Below, one piece after another: positions 28,251-38,321 of a DNA stretch of 64,000 nt. The stretch's first letter is position 1; every line of letters begins with the position of its first letter. The stretch is from Candidatus Zixiibacteriota bacterium. GTDB lineage: Bacteria; Zixibacteria; MSB-5A5; GN15; FEB-12. The position numbers and the translations under genes were made by a program. The stretch lies in the NCBI GenBank assembly GCA_024278935.1, contig JAJRSF010000041.1:59845-123844 (forward strand), given 5' to 3'. The notes under the pieces are model-generated. The model searched no databases, was not told where the DNA came from, and worked only from the letters and a program-made list of their open reading frames with translations.

Positions 28251-28280
28251 CCAGGCGGGATTTATTCCCGCCTTTTTTTT
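28251..28280 (+). terminator. Rho-independent terminator of gdhA paralogue 2
   Basis: GGCGGGA-TTTAT-TCCCGCC followed by eight T, the same stem-loop as after paralogue 1. This shows that the duplication included the terminator, or that it is a repeated element. Confidence 0.93.
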
Positions 28281-28281
28281 A

Positions 28282-28310
28282 TTGACTCAAGAGGTACTCT
28301 GCTTTATAGT
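28282..28310 (+). promoter_or_regulatory. Promoter of the receiver/PEP-binding gene
   Basis: TTGACT (28282-28287), a 17-nt spacer and TATAGT (28305-28310) precede the gene by 20 bp. The GGAGA ribosome-binding site at 28319-28323 follows. Confidence 0.6.
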
Positions 28311-28329
28311 CTCTCTATGGAGAACGTAT

Positions 28330-31289
28330 ATGACAAAAAATAAAAGTTTATTGACCTATGAATCAAAATTTCAAAAGTTTGATTCTCTCATGCAATTCAG
28401 AGTTAAAAATATATTATTAGTATCATCATCGTACGATTCATTTGTACTTTAAGAAGATGGTCAATTAACAGATTTAATTTATAAAGAATATTTCGAACTC
28501 AACCTTACCGTCACACCACATGTGATCAGAGCCTCTACCCCCGAAGAAGCATACGAAATTTTAGAAGAGCAGAGTATCGACTTAGTTATAATTTTCAAAC
28601 GTGTTGCAGATATTGATGTTGCCACTTTTGGGCATCGAGTTAAAAGTGAATTCCCGAAACTTTCGATTATTATGCTTGCCTACCATGAACGCGAGCTGAA
28701 CAAATGATGACCGAAGATTATCTCTCGGTTATTGACCAGACTTTTTTATGGACCGGCGATGTAAAGATCCTTCTCTCAATCATCAAACTTGTCGAGGACT
28801 GTGTTAATGTTGAGCATGACACAAAACTCGTAGGTGTGCGTGTTATTATCATGGTCGAAGACTCATCGAAATTCTACTCATCATATCTCCCACTTTTATA
28901 CAATGAAATCATGGGACAGACCCGTGCCTTGATGGTTGAAGGTTTGAATATCTCCCATAAGATATTACGTAACAAAGCCAGACCAAAAATTTTGCTTGCA
29001 CAAAACTACGAGCAGGGTTTAGAACTCTTTAAAAAGCATCGCAAATATATTTTAGCAGTCATTTCGGATTTTAGATTTCAGATAAATGGTAAGATTGACG
29101 AGATCGCAGGTCTAAAACTTGTAGAACAGATGAAAAAAGATTTTCCTGAACTCCCGGTACTCATGCAATCTTCCGGTGAAAAAAATAGAGAAGTAGCCGA
29201 GAAGCATGACCTTGGTTTTATCTCAAAACGTTCTCCAAAACTACACGCCGAGCTTCGAAACTTTATTAAATCGAATTTTGGGTTTGGTGATTTTATATTT
29301 TTAGACCCGGTATCTTGCAAACCGCTCGCCCGAATCTCTGATTTTAAAGCTATGGAAAAAATTATCAGAACGATTCCGGAAGACTCTTTATTTTATCATG
29401 CCAATCGAAACCACTTTTCAAACTGGCTTATGGCACGTACCGAATTTGATTTGGCCGATATGTTAAGACCTAAAAAAGCTTCCGAATTTGAAACAGTAGA
29501 GTTACTGAGAGATTATCTGGTAAGTACATTTAGAAATTTCAGACATGCTAATCAACGTGGCGAGATAACCGATTTTTCCAGAAGACGTTTTGATGCACAA
29601 AGTGAGTTCGTTCGTATTGGCGGTGGTTCATTAGGCGGCAAAGGGCGTGGTCTTGCCTACGTCAATGCACTCTTAAGCCAGTACAAACTACATGACTTTT
29701 TTGATAATGTAAGAGTCAATGTGCCGACATCAGTTATCTTAGGTACTGATGTTTTCGATGAGTTCATGGAACGAAATAATCTTATGGAGTTTGCTCTAGC
29801 ATCATATCCTGATGAAGAGATCATTGCTGAATTCATCAAAGCAAAATTACCCAATGAAATTATTACCGACTTAGATGCTTTGTTAGGCGTGATAGATTAT
29901 CCGATTGCAGTGCGGTCTTCATCAATGCTTGAAGATTCACATCTGCAAACATTCGCAGGTGTCTATGAAACTCATATGCTACCGAACTGTGACCCTAGTA
30001 GACGAGTCAGACGGAAACAATTAAGCCGTGCTATTAAAAGTATCTATGCGTCGACATACCTAAAAAATGCCAAAGCATACCACGATGCTGCCAACAACCG
30101 CCTTGAAGAAGAAAAGATGGCCGTCATCATTCAAAAAGCAGTCGGTAATAAATTTGACAATAAGTTCTATCCAAGTTTCTCGGGGGTTGCTTTATCTTAT
30201 AACTATTACTCTCTTGAAAATATTGAGCCTGAAGATGGGGTTGTGTATGTTGCCCTGGGTTTCGGCAAGACGATTGTAGAAGGGATGAACTGTTTAAGAT
30301 CCTCACCAAGCTATCCGAATAATCTTCCTCAATTTTCAACCGTGAAAGATATGCTTTCTAACGCACAAAAAGAATTTTTCTTTCTTGATGTTAACCCTGA
30401 TAATGAAAATGTACATATCGACTCTGACGGTCTCACAAAAATGAACAGCAAAGATGCCGAAGCAGACGGCACGCTCGACCCTATCTGTTCAACGTACTCA
30501 ATTGAGAACAATCGTGTCTATCAAGGTTCTTCGCATGATGGTGTACGGATAATAACATTTGCTCCGATTTTAAAATCTAAAACATTTCCATTAACAGGCA
30601 TTGTAAAATTTCTATTACAGTTAGGTTCTCAAGGACTGAACTGTCCAGTCGAGATAGAATTTGCGGTTGAATTGAATAAAGAGACCGGTGTTCCTGATGA
30701 ATTTAATTTCCTACAGATTCGACCAATGATTAAAGAGGCACAAATTGAAGCTGTTGACTTAGATGCCATCGATGAAGAGCGAATCATTGGACGAAGCGAT
30801 AAGACACTTGGGAACTTTGTACGCAATAACATCTCAGATATTATAATCGTTGACCCGCATAAATTTGACAGAGCAAAAACTGTTACAATTGCATCGGAAG
30901 TCGGTAAGTTTAATGACCTCCTCTTAGAGCGGGAAACTCCTTTTCTCCTCATAGGACCGGGACGCTGGGGTACGACTGAAAGATGGTTGGGTATTCCGAC
31001 AGCATGGAACCAAATCTGCGGGGCGTCGGTTATCATGGAAGCTGCCTATGGCGACTTTGCTCCTGACCCGTCATTTGGAACTCATTTTTTCCAGAACCTT
31101 ACATCGTTTCAGACCGGATACTTTACTGTCAATGAAAATGCTAAAAACGGATTTATAAATTTTGATTATATAATGGCTCAGACGTTAGTTGACCGTTCGG
31201 AACATGTCTGTCATATAAAACTTGATAAGCCTCTAGAAATTCATATTGATGGAAGAATCGGAAGCGGAGTTATTGCGACGACGAAATAA
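28330..31289 (+). CDS. Receiver-like and PEP/pyruvate-binding (PpsA N-terminal-type) protein, with in-frame TAA and -1 frameshift
   Basis: Three reading segments form one protein of about 986 aa. Residues ~15-135 look like a receiver-type domain (NILLVSSSYDSFVL). A TAA at 28450 sits where the continuation is EDGQLTDLI, so GAA to TAA is likely. At 28702-28704 (A3) one added A joins HERELNK to MMTEDYLSV. A second receiver-like domain follows (AVISDFRFQ..VLMQSSGEKN), then a PPDK/PEP-synthase ATP-grasp domain: RIGGGSLGGKGRGLAYVNAL, IAVRSSSMLEDSHLQTFAG and FNFLQIRPM. There is no phosphohistidine or PEP-binding C-terminal domain, so this is not a full PEP synthase. Function unknown; ATP-grasp phosphotransfer under receiver control is inference. 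Confidence 0.8.
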
Positions 31290-31290
31290 C

Positions 31291-32799
31291 TTAGTCTTCT
31301 TTTCTTGTAAGAAACAGAGTAAAAGTAAGAAAAGTTATTGAGATAAAAGCTAAACCGATACCTAACAATTCCGGTGTAAACACTTTTGTCTGCACAAAAA
31401 TCGGTAAGTAACGCAGGATAGAATTCAGCAATATTGTAATGATAAGAAATCTTATCGCCTTCATCGTACTCTCTTTTAATGCATAGCTCATTAGGACACA
31501 AGCAGAGACATGGAAGATAATCAGAAATATTCTTTCTACCAGATTCATCCCAAACAGCAATGACGATGGTGTGCCATAGGCTAAAAACAGAGCTTCAACC
31601 AATCCAAAACCAAGACCGACTACAGCCCCAAGCGAAACATACTGAATATTTTTTATTTCTAACAATTTGAATGTGTAGAGAAGAATTACCAAAAGTAATA
31701 TCTCTTGAATCAGACCTGCGGTGAGAGCAGGTAATATTCCCCAGACAATAGCTGACTCACCAGCTTGCATGACATGCGGAACAAAGTATGCGTTAAAGAG
31801 AAATTCCTGCAGAGGGATTTGCGTAAATGGTATTATTACAAATGATACCCCGCCAACTGCGAAGACAATATAGGTAATCGCTTTTTTATATAATTTCTTT
31901 ATGAAGAAAAGAGTGATCAGTAAACCGGCTACCAGATAAAACAGAAAGGCGATAACTATAGAAACAAAAGAACGCTGTAAGTTTCTTGTTCCTGTATTGT
32001 TTTGCTTTTCCCCTGATGCTTTGAGAGCTGCTAATTTTTCTTTTAATGGGTTACGGACAGCATCCTGATAAATTTTTAATTCCTGAGATGGGACAATAAG
32101 TTTTACCAACCGTTTGTCAGGAGTAAATACCGCAGTCATCATAATAGGGTAGGTAAATTCGATTACAAAAGATGAGTCGAAAACTTCGTTATACAGTCGC
32201 ACATTTTTGAAATCATCAACGACTCCATAGATATATGACTCAACTTGTGTTTGAGGCATAAAAATAGTATCTTCAATTATAGAACCAACGGTAAAATCGA
32301 GTGATGCCCAAAACAATTCAAGTTGATCTACCTAATTATTTTCAACGGCAAATTTTATATTTCCAAGCTCAATTTCCTGATCAATTTTTGAATCATTTCG
32401 AGTAATGAATCCTTTGAGGGTCGTTCCATCTCTTTTGAGATTCAGCTCTTCACTCTGGTCATTGATATCTATTTTCATATCGTCGCCAAGATACATTCCA
32501 TCTTGTGCCACAAAATGACGACTCACAATATTGAACGTTAAATTAGTCCCAATTTTTGTATAGTCGAGTTTTAATTTTTGTTCAAACGATATACCTGATT
32601 GATTATTTATTGAGACTTGCTCTTTCACAGTAGAGAGATAGGTACCGATGACAGAATCTTTTGAGATAAATGTCCAGAGTCTGAATTCACCGATAGTTCG
32701 GTATTCCTCAACAGAATTAAATCCTTTGACCGAACGTGCGGCTTGAGAGGCAGAGGCAAAAGTGAGCAGGAGCAATAATAGTGTGATAAGTGTTTTCAT
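31291..32799 (-). CDS. Secreted domain fused to PrsW/YhfC-like membrane protein, interrupted by in-frame TAG
   Basis: The frame begins with a signal peptide (MKTLITLLLLLLTFASASQA) and a beta-rich extracytoplasmic region. A TAG at 32332-32334 interrupts it (AVENN-x-VDQLELFWASLD); the same frame continues to 31291, so it is treated as one 502-position protein. CAG to TAG is a plausible change. After ~130 more residues come about eight membrane helices. These contain LIQEILLLVILLYTFK, GFGLVEALFLAY and ERIFLIIFHVSACVL; the Glu, Glu and His placed within helices resemble PrsW/YhfC intramembrane proteins (CPBP/glutamic protease superfamily). Protease activity is inference. It is convergent with the preceding plus-strand gene. 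Confidence 0.6.
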
Positions 32800-32843
32800 A
32801 TTGTTTTAGAAGATATATAATTTTTTCATATTGTCAATCGTTA

Positions 32844-33580
32844 TCAAGCAGAACAAAACAGTTCACGTTTATCTTTTTTCGGAAGACTTACCAGCATCTG
32901 CTGCACAATTCCAAAAGTTATCTTCGATGCATCTTCAAGTGAAAAGATAAATTCCGATGCTGCTGATTTAGAAGCGACATCAGAAATAACCCGAATGATT
33001 ACAAATGGTACATCGTTCATTTGACAGACCTGACCAACAGCTCCGCCTTCCATTTCAACAGCCACAGCCCCAAATTCGGTCTGGAGCCATTCGGTTTTTT
33101 CTGCGTCTGAAATAAATGTGTCACCACAAGCTATGGTACCAACGATTGCATTAGAATTAATATTATTTGTTTTTTTATATTTATCAAAAGCTGATTTTGC
33201 AAGTTTAATAAGTTTTGGATCAGCTTCTATAAGTCGTGAAAGTTCAGGGATCTCACCCGGTCTTCGTCCGAATGCAGTCAGATCAACATCATACTGCACC
33301 ACAAAGTTAGAGATAACAATATCCTGTTTTTGAATATACGGAACCAATCCGCCTGCCATCCCGGTGAAAATTACCGAGTCTACCCCAAACCTGTCGATTA
33401 AAAGCTGAGTTGCAATAGCAGCGTTAACTTTACCAACCCCACATTTGAGCAATACAACTGCATGACCTTCTAGTGTAGCAAAATGAAACGATATTTTTGA
33501 TTGTTCTATTTTTTTATCAATATCAGCTTTTTCTAAAAAAGCTGGAGTTCTTCATCTAACGCCGAAATTATACCTATCAT
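32844..33580 (-). CDS. mtnN: 5'-methylthioadenosine/S-adenosylhomocysteine nucleosidase, -1 frameshift
   Basis: Cleaves adenine from MTA/SAH in the methyl cycle. ATG 33580 with a strong GGAGGA site begins MIGIISALDEELQLF; the frame is lost at an A6/T6 run (33535-33540), and one added base restores FLEKADIDKKIEQSKISFHF and the family's LLKCGVGKVNAAIATQLLID, SVIFTGMAGGL, GTIACGDTF and VAVEMEGGAVGQVC segments. The restored length is 245 aa, normal for the family. The catalytic Asp region near the end reads IRVISDVASKSA. The downstream fragment alone would lack the first strand. Confidence 0.85.
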
Positions 33581-33634
33581 AAATTCCTCCTGAATTCTTA
33601 TAATTAGTATCGGAAATAAATGAAAATAATGGAG

Positions 33635-34393
33635 TTATGATTTCATAGCCGTAATGACAAGGTCTCTGGAAGTTTTTATAAAACTCTTTTCTAAAAAGAG
33701 ATCGGAATATTTTTTTATTTTTTTAAAATTCGTTTTTTTCAGTGTAGAAACTACTTCGACAGGTGTGAAATTTTCAAACTCATGACGAAACATTTCAAAA
33801 TGTAATGGGTCAGATTCTGTGTCGAGACGATTGACATAAATATATAACCGTTTCCCTTTCCGTTCTGAAAATCTTTGATAGATTATATTTTCGTGCTGTG
33901 TAGCTCGAATAGGCAGAAGTTCACCATCGACTATTGAAATATAGTTCAACATTTGTAAGACCAATGTTCCACCCGGTTTTAAAGAATTGTAAAACCCTTT
34001 AAATGCTCGGCTAAGATTATGCAGTGAGCCAACCCCTGAAATTGAATTAGCCAGACATACGATTAAATCAAATTTACTATTAAATGCTATCGGTAGAGTT
34101 TCGAAAATTGCAGATTGAAATGAGATATTCTCAAGGTTTCCATAATTTTCTTTTGACATTTTTATCATCGGTCGCGATTTATCAATCCCTTTTGCCACAA
34201 CTCCCGCATTGGCAAATAACGATGTTGTCAATCCGGTTGCACAACCGGCATCTAAAACTGACTCCGGTTTAAATATATTTATTATAGTATCGATTTCTTT
34301 TTTATGAGATACTTTGCGTTCTGAAGCGTTGGTCAGGTAGTCATATTCGTGGGCATATATTTCAAAAAAAGATTTTTGTCTTTTTAAACTCAT
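33635..34393 (-). CDS. Class I SAM-dependent methyltransferase
   Basis: The 252-aa protein has motif I VLDAGCATGLTTSLFANAG near residue 45, the acidic ribose-binding position in VAKGIDKSRPMIKMS, and motif III-like FDLIVCLANSISGVGSL followed by LKPGGTLVLQMLNY. This is the ubiE/BioC-like fold. The substrate is not predictable. AAGGAAAA lies upstream of the start. It is followed on the same strand by the MTA/SAH nucleosidase, which would remove the SAH it makes; the link is suggestive only. Confidence 0.85.
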   Translation of the reverse strand: MSLKRQKSFFEIYAHEYDYLTNASERKVSHKKEIDTIINIFKPESVLDAGCATGLTTSLFANAGVVAKGIDKSRPMIKMSKENYGNLENISFQSAIFETLPIAFNSKFDLIVCLANSISGVGSLHNLSRAFKGFYNSLKPGGTLVLQMLNYISIVDGELLPIRATQHENIIYQRFSERKGKRLYIYVNRLDTESDPLHFEMFRHEFENFTPVEVVSTLKKTNFKKIKKYSDLFLEKSFIKTSRDLVITAMKS

Positions 34394-34451
34394 TCTATTT
34401 TCCTTCCTTTTTATGTAAACTATATGTCTCTTCAGTTCTAGTCAACAAAAG

Positions 34452-35504
34452 TTATGGATGTGCCATCTGTCCTTTTTCAACTATTGGCAAAACTTGACGA
34501 TACTGCTCGACGGTGACTTCATTTTGCCATGGACCAAACATTTTGTAACCGAGCATTGAACCCCAGAAAAACAGAAGCATGACTGCTGCCCATTTGGCTT
34601 TGTTTAGAGTCAAAGATTTTTTGACAACTTTGATTTCTAAAGTTTTTTCAACAGGGCAACTATCGATACAAGCCATACAACCGGTACATTCATCGGAGTA
34701 AACTTCTTTTACTTTTTCAACTTTGATAAACGATGGACAAGCCGTTGTACATGCTGAACAATCTATACATGTTTTAGAATTCCGAACAATACGGGTTGGG
34801 GAAATAAAGTTAAGCATTCCAAGCAATGCTCCATATGGGCAGAGATAACGGCACCAGAAGCCTCTGATAACGAGCGAAAGCAGTACTAAGCCGATAACCA
34901 CTTTTAAAGCAAATGGAGTGATGTCGGTAAAGAACCGTATCATGAGAAAGTCGGATGCGATATTATAGTCGGTATAAATAAATGTTTCGATAGCCAAAGA
35001 AGACATAGAAACTAAAATTGCGTGGGCAAAGAAAATTAAGATAATATATTTTAGAGAACGAAGTGGATAGTCCAGCCATTTTGGTGGTTTGATTCTTCGT
35101 TTAAAAACTTTTTCTGAAAAATCACCGAGCATTTCTTCGATAAATCCAACCGGACAGATCCAAGAGCAGAAACCTTTTTTGAAAAGAAGTGCCATAATTA
35201 AAATAGTGATGAAAATCATCATACCGGCAGGATGAATATTATTTACAATACCGGTTTCGAAATAATGTCGTAATGAAACCAACGATCCAATCGGAAGCCA
35301 TGCCTCTACCCCCGGCGGGCGAATGACTGTCTCGGTTGCTTGTGGATTTCGGAGATATTGAATGAAGAGAAAAAATTCGATACCAATCCAAATATTAATC
35401 GCTAGAGAGAAGAGCTGGGAATAAAATCGATATTTCTGAATAGAATTTTTTGGTGCTTCAAGCAAGTTGTCTGAATTGAATTGTTTGTCTACTATATTCA
35501 TCAT
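34452..35504 (-). CDS. Membrane-bound polyferredoxin (NapH/NosR-C-terminal/CcoG-like)
   Basis: About 350 aa with five to six membrane helices. Two membrane-embedded CxxxCP motifs are present (FCSWICPVGFIEEMLGDFSE and WCRYLCPYGALLGMLNFI). Two [4Fe-4S] sites follow in a soluble loop: CIDCSACTTACPS and CTGCMACIDSCPVEK. Such proteins pass electrons between quinol or low-potential donors and periplasmic or membrane acceptors. The partner is not in the window. ATG 35504 is chosen because AAAAGGA lies just upstream; a longer frame from 35594 adds 30 residues without a site. Confidence 0.85.
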   Translation of the reverse strand: MMNIVDKQFNSDNLLEAPKNSIQKYRFYSQLFSLAINIWIGIEFFLFIQYLRNPQATETVIRPPGVEAWLPIGSLVSLRHYFETGIVNNIHPAGMMIFITILIMALLFKKGFCSWICPVGFIEEMLGDFSEKVFKRRIKPPKWLDYPLRSLKYIILIFFAHAILVSMSSLAIETFIYTDYNIASDFLMIRFFTDITPFALKVVIGLVLLSLVIRGFWCRYLCPYGALLGMLNFISPTRIVRNSKTCIDCSACTTACPSFIKVEKVKEVYSDECTGCMACIDSCPVEKTLEIKVVKKSLTLNKAKWAAVMLLFFWGSMLGYKMFGPWQNEVTVEQYRQVLPIVEKGQMAHP

Positions 35505-35723
35505 AATTCCTTTTAAATCATTTTTAATAACTACGGTACACATGATAAATATAACTTTGATTTTAGTCAAACAATATGCAAATAAAAGAGCCATCCCGTC
35601 TATAATTACTACTAAACCAAACCGCCTGTCATAACAGTGTCATTATTTGGTTGCATTCGACATTGATGCTGATTATCTTTGAGAATAACAACAATAAAAA
35701 ATGTACATTAAAAAGAGCAGACT

Positions 35724-36944
35724 ATGACTGGAAAAACCGGAAATTTAATTTTAATAGGCATGTTAATCGGTACTGTTTTAGGAGTTGTTGGCGGAATTTA
35801 TGCCGGCGACTTATTTATGAATATCAAATTTATTGGTACTCTCTTTTTGAATGCCTTGAAAATGATAATCGTTCCGCTTGTAGTAGCCTCAATGATTGTT
35901 GGTGTAACAAGTTTGGGTGATGTCTCAAAACTAGGTAAAACTACCGGTAAAACTCTTCTCTATTATCTTATCACAACCAGTTTTTCTGTGCTAATAGGTT
36001 TAATACTTGTAAATATTTTACAACCCGGTGTTGGTGTCGATAGTATCGGTGAATTTATTCCTGATATAGTAGCTGACAGTCAGGGAAAATCATTGCTCGA
36101 TGTTATCCTCGGGTTGATACCACCAAACATTATAGATGCTGCCGCCAAAGGAAAAGTGCTTCCGCTTATTGTCTTCTCTTTACTTTTTGGTGCTGTCTTA
36201 ACGACAATCGGCGAAAAAGGCAGACCTGTTATCCAATTTTTTGAATCTTTGAATGTCGCAATTATGAAACTAGTCAACTGGATTATCTATTTTGCTCCTC
36301 TAGGTGTTATGGCACTCATCGGTGGTATTGTCGCTGAAAACAGAGAATCACTCGGCGAACTACTTTCGTCTCTCGGACTTTATTCTCTTACTGTCATACT
36401 TGGTTTGTTAATTCACGCTGTTATAATTCTTCCTATAATGCTCAAGATGTTTTCAGGACGTAAACCGATGCAATATTTCTTGAACATGGGGCAAGCTCTC
36501 ACGACTGCTTTTACCACAGCATCATCATCGGCGACTCTCCCGATTACAATGGAATGTATCGAAGAGAAAAATAATGTCGACAAAAGAGCGGCATCGTTTG
36601 TCCTTCCACTTGGTGCAACTATCAACATGGATGGCACCGCACTCTACGAAGCAGTCGCAGCTTTGTTTATTGCACAAATTTACGGAATAGATTTATCTGC
36701 TTCAGATCAGATAATAATCTTCCTCACCGCAACGCTTGCATCAATCGGTGCCGCAGGGATTCCACACGCAGGAACAGTTACTATGGTATTTGTTTTGGAT
36801 GCGGTCGGTCTGCCTCTTGAAGGTATCGGATTGATTTGGGCAATCGACTGGTTCTTGGACAGATGTCGTACGACAGTAAATGTCTGGGGTGACTCTGTTG
36901 GTGCTGCTATAATTGCTGAGACAAAAGAATTCTCAAATAAATAA
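35724..36944 (+). CDS. Dicarboxylate/amino acid:cation symporter (DAACS family)
   Basis: A 406-aa transporter of the GltP/DctA (SLC1) family. Visible marks are KMIIVPLVVASMIVGVTSLG, the hairpin-1 serine-rich FTTASSSATLPITMEC, the NMDGTALYEAVAALFIAQ motif of helix 7, and the hairpin-2/helix-8 segment IGAAGIPHAGTVTM, followed by DWFLDRCRTTVNVWGDS, whose Arg after D suggests a glutamate/aspartate-type substrate. It would import acidic amino acids or dicarboxylates with Na+ or H+. A glutamate link to the two GDHs is attractive but not shown. Confidence 0.92.
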   Translation: MTGKTGNLILIGMLIGTVLGVVGGIYAGDLFMNIKFIGTLFLNALKMIIVPLVVASMIVGVTSLGDVSKLGKTTGKTLLYYLITTSFSVLIGLILVNILQPGVGVDSIGEFIPDIVADSQGKSLLDVILGLIPPNIIDAAAKGKVLPLIVFSLLFGAVLTTIGEKGRPVIQFFESLNVAIMKLVNWIIYFAPLGVMALIGGIVAENRESLGELLSSLGLYSLTVILGLLIHAVIILPIMLKMFSGRKPMQYFLNMGQALTTAFTTASSSATLPITMECIEEKNNVDKRAASFVLPLGATINMDGTALYEAVAALFIAQIYGIDLSASDQIIIFLTATLASIGAAGIPHAGTVTMVFVLDAVGLPLEGIGLIWAIDWFLDRCRTTVNVWGDSVGAAIIAETKEFSNK

Positions 36945-36992
36945 CTTTTATATAACGTACTTACAACATCTTAATCAAATTAGAGGTTCGCT

Positions 36993-38225
36993 ATGAAGAA
37001 ATTTTTCTGTGTAGTTTTATTGTTGATGAGTTCTGCTTTGGTAGCATCGGAACGTAAGATTGAATTCCAAGATGCAAATATAGATGTCAATGTACAACAG
37101 TCGGTTTCTCAATCAGAGGCTTACTGTGCTTTAAAGGAACATACCAATATCGGTTTTGGCTATCAAACAGGTCAGGCTCCCAATGATATCATAGTCACCT
37201 ACTTTGATCCTGCGAGTTGTGCCACTCCGGGCTATCCATTTTTAGTGCAATCATTATCATTTACTATGATTCCACTAATTGGAAATAGTTGGCCGGTCAA
37301 AATGGATGTTGTCATTTATTCTTCGACAATTTCTGGAGATAATTGTTCCGCACCCGATGCTGAGCTATACCGTTTCTCTCTAGATTGTGATTCTGCAACA
37401 TGGGCAATTCCGAATACAGGCACCGCGATTTTCCCTGACACCTTTTGTATTAGCGAACCGTTTTATATCGGAGTGCATTATGCCGATAGTTTTGCCCACG
37501 CACCAACTTACCCATCAATACTGTTTGACACAACATCGGTAATAGATAGCTGTGACAACTGGTACTATTTTGATGTCGACCCCGCCCAATGGAACGAATG
37601 GTACCAATTCTGGGATGGTGGCAACAGACCCGGTTATCCATGGTTTGATGTTGTAGGAAGAACATCATCAATCGCATGTATAGCTGACACAGACGGTGAT
37701 GGAATTGAAGACGCCTTAGATAATTGTCCAAACGAATATAATAATTTGCAAACAGATACAGATGCTGACTTTATCGGCGATGCCTGTGATAATTGCCCAA
37801 CCGATTACAATCCGATGCAGGCCGATAGTGACAACGACAATATTGGTGATGACTGCGATGACTGCCCAAATGATTTCCATAATGACATAGATAATGATTC
37901 TGTTTGCGAGTCAGTTGATAACTGCCCGGGTGTCTATAACCCACTTCAAGAAGATGCCGACTCAAACGGTCGTGGTGACGCTTGTGAAAATTGCTGTATT
38001 GGTAACCGTGGAAATGTAAATAATGACCCATCGGATTTGACTGATATTTCTGATTTAGTATTTATGGTCGATTTCATTTTTGGTTCTCCGGTTGGTCAAT
38101 CTCCCCCATGTTTTGAGGAAGCTGATATTGACGGAAGTGCAGGAGTTGATATTACAGATTTAGTACTTATAGTAGAATTTATTTTTAATAATTCAATGGG
38201 AACACCTTTGTTGATTTGTCCATAA
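36993..38225 (+). CDS. Secreted TSP3-repeat protein with dockerin-like C-terminus
   Basis: A 410-aa protein with signal peptide (MKKFFCVVLLLMSSALVAS). Residues ~40-225 form a Cys-containing beta-rich domain of unknown family. They are followed by four TSP3-like calcium repeats (DTDGDGIEDALDNCPNEYN, DTDADFIGDACDNCPTDYN and so on) and the shared module CCIGNRGNVNNDPSDLTDIS, with two DISDLV/DITDLV-x-x-VDFIF/VEFIF units, ending LLICP. The same layout as at 15643-17049 suggests a common fate, such as cell-surface attachment. It follows the symporter by 48 bp and may be read through from it. Confidence 0.82.
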   Translation: MKKFFCVVLLLMSSALVASERKIEFQDANIDVNVQQSVSQSEAYCALKEHTNIGFGYQTGQAPNDIIVTYFDPASCATPGYPFLVQSLSFTMIPLIGNSWPVKMDVVIYSSTISGDNCSAPDAELYRFSLDCDSATWAIPNTGTAIFPDTFCISEPFYIGVHYADSFAHAPTYPSILFDTTSVIDSCDNWYYFDVDPAQWNEWYQFWDGGNRPGYPWFDVVGRTSSIACIADTDGDGIEDALDNCPNEYNNLQTDTDADFIGDACDNCPTDYNPMQADSDNDNIGDDCDDCPNDFHNDIDNDSVCESVDNCPGVYNPLQEDADSNGRGDACENCCIGNRGNVNNDPSDLTDISDLVFMVDFIFGSPVGQSPPCFEEADIDGSAGVDITDLVLIVEFIFNNSMGTPLLICP

Positions 38226-38321
38226 AATGTGATTGATTTTTATCTTTTATTATAGATATTGATGAAACTTATTCGATAAATGAACGTTTAACTAATTCCA
38301 TGAATTGAATTGCGATTTATA

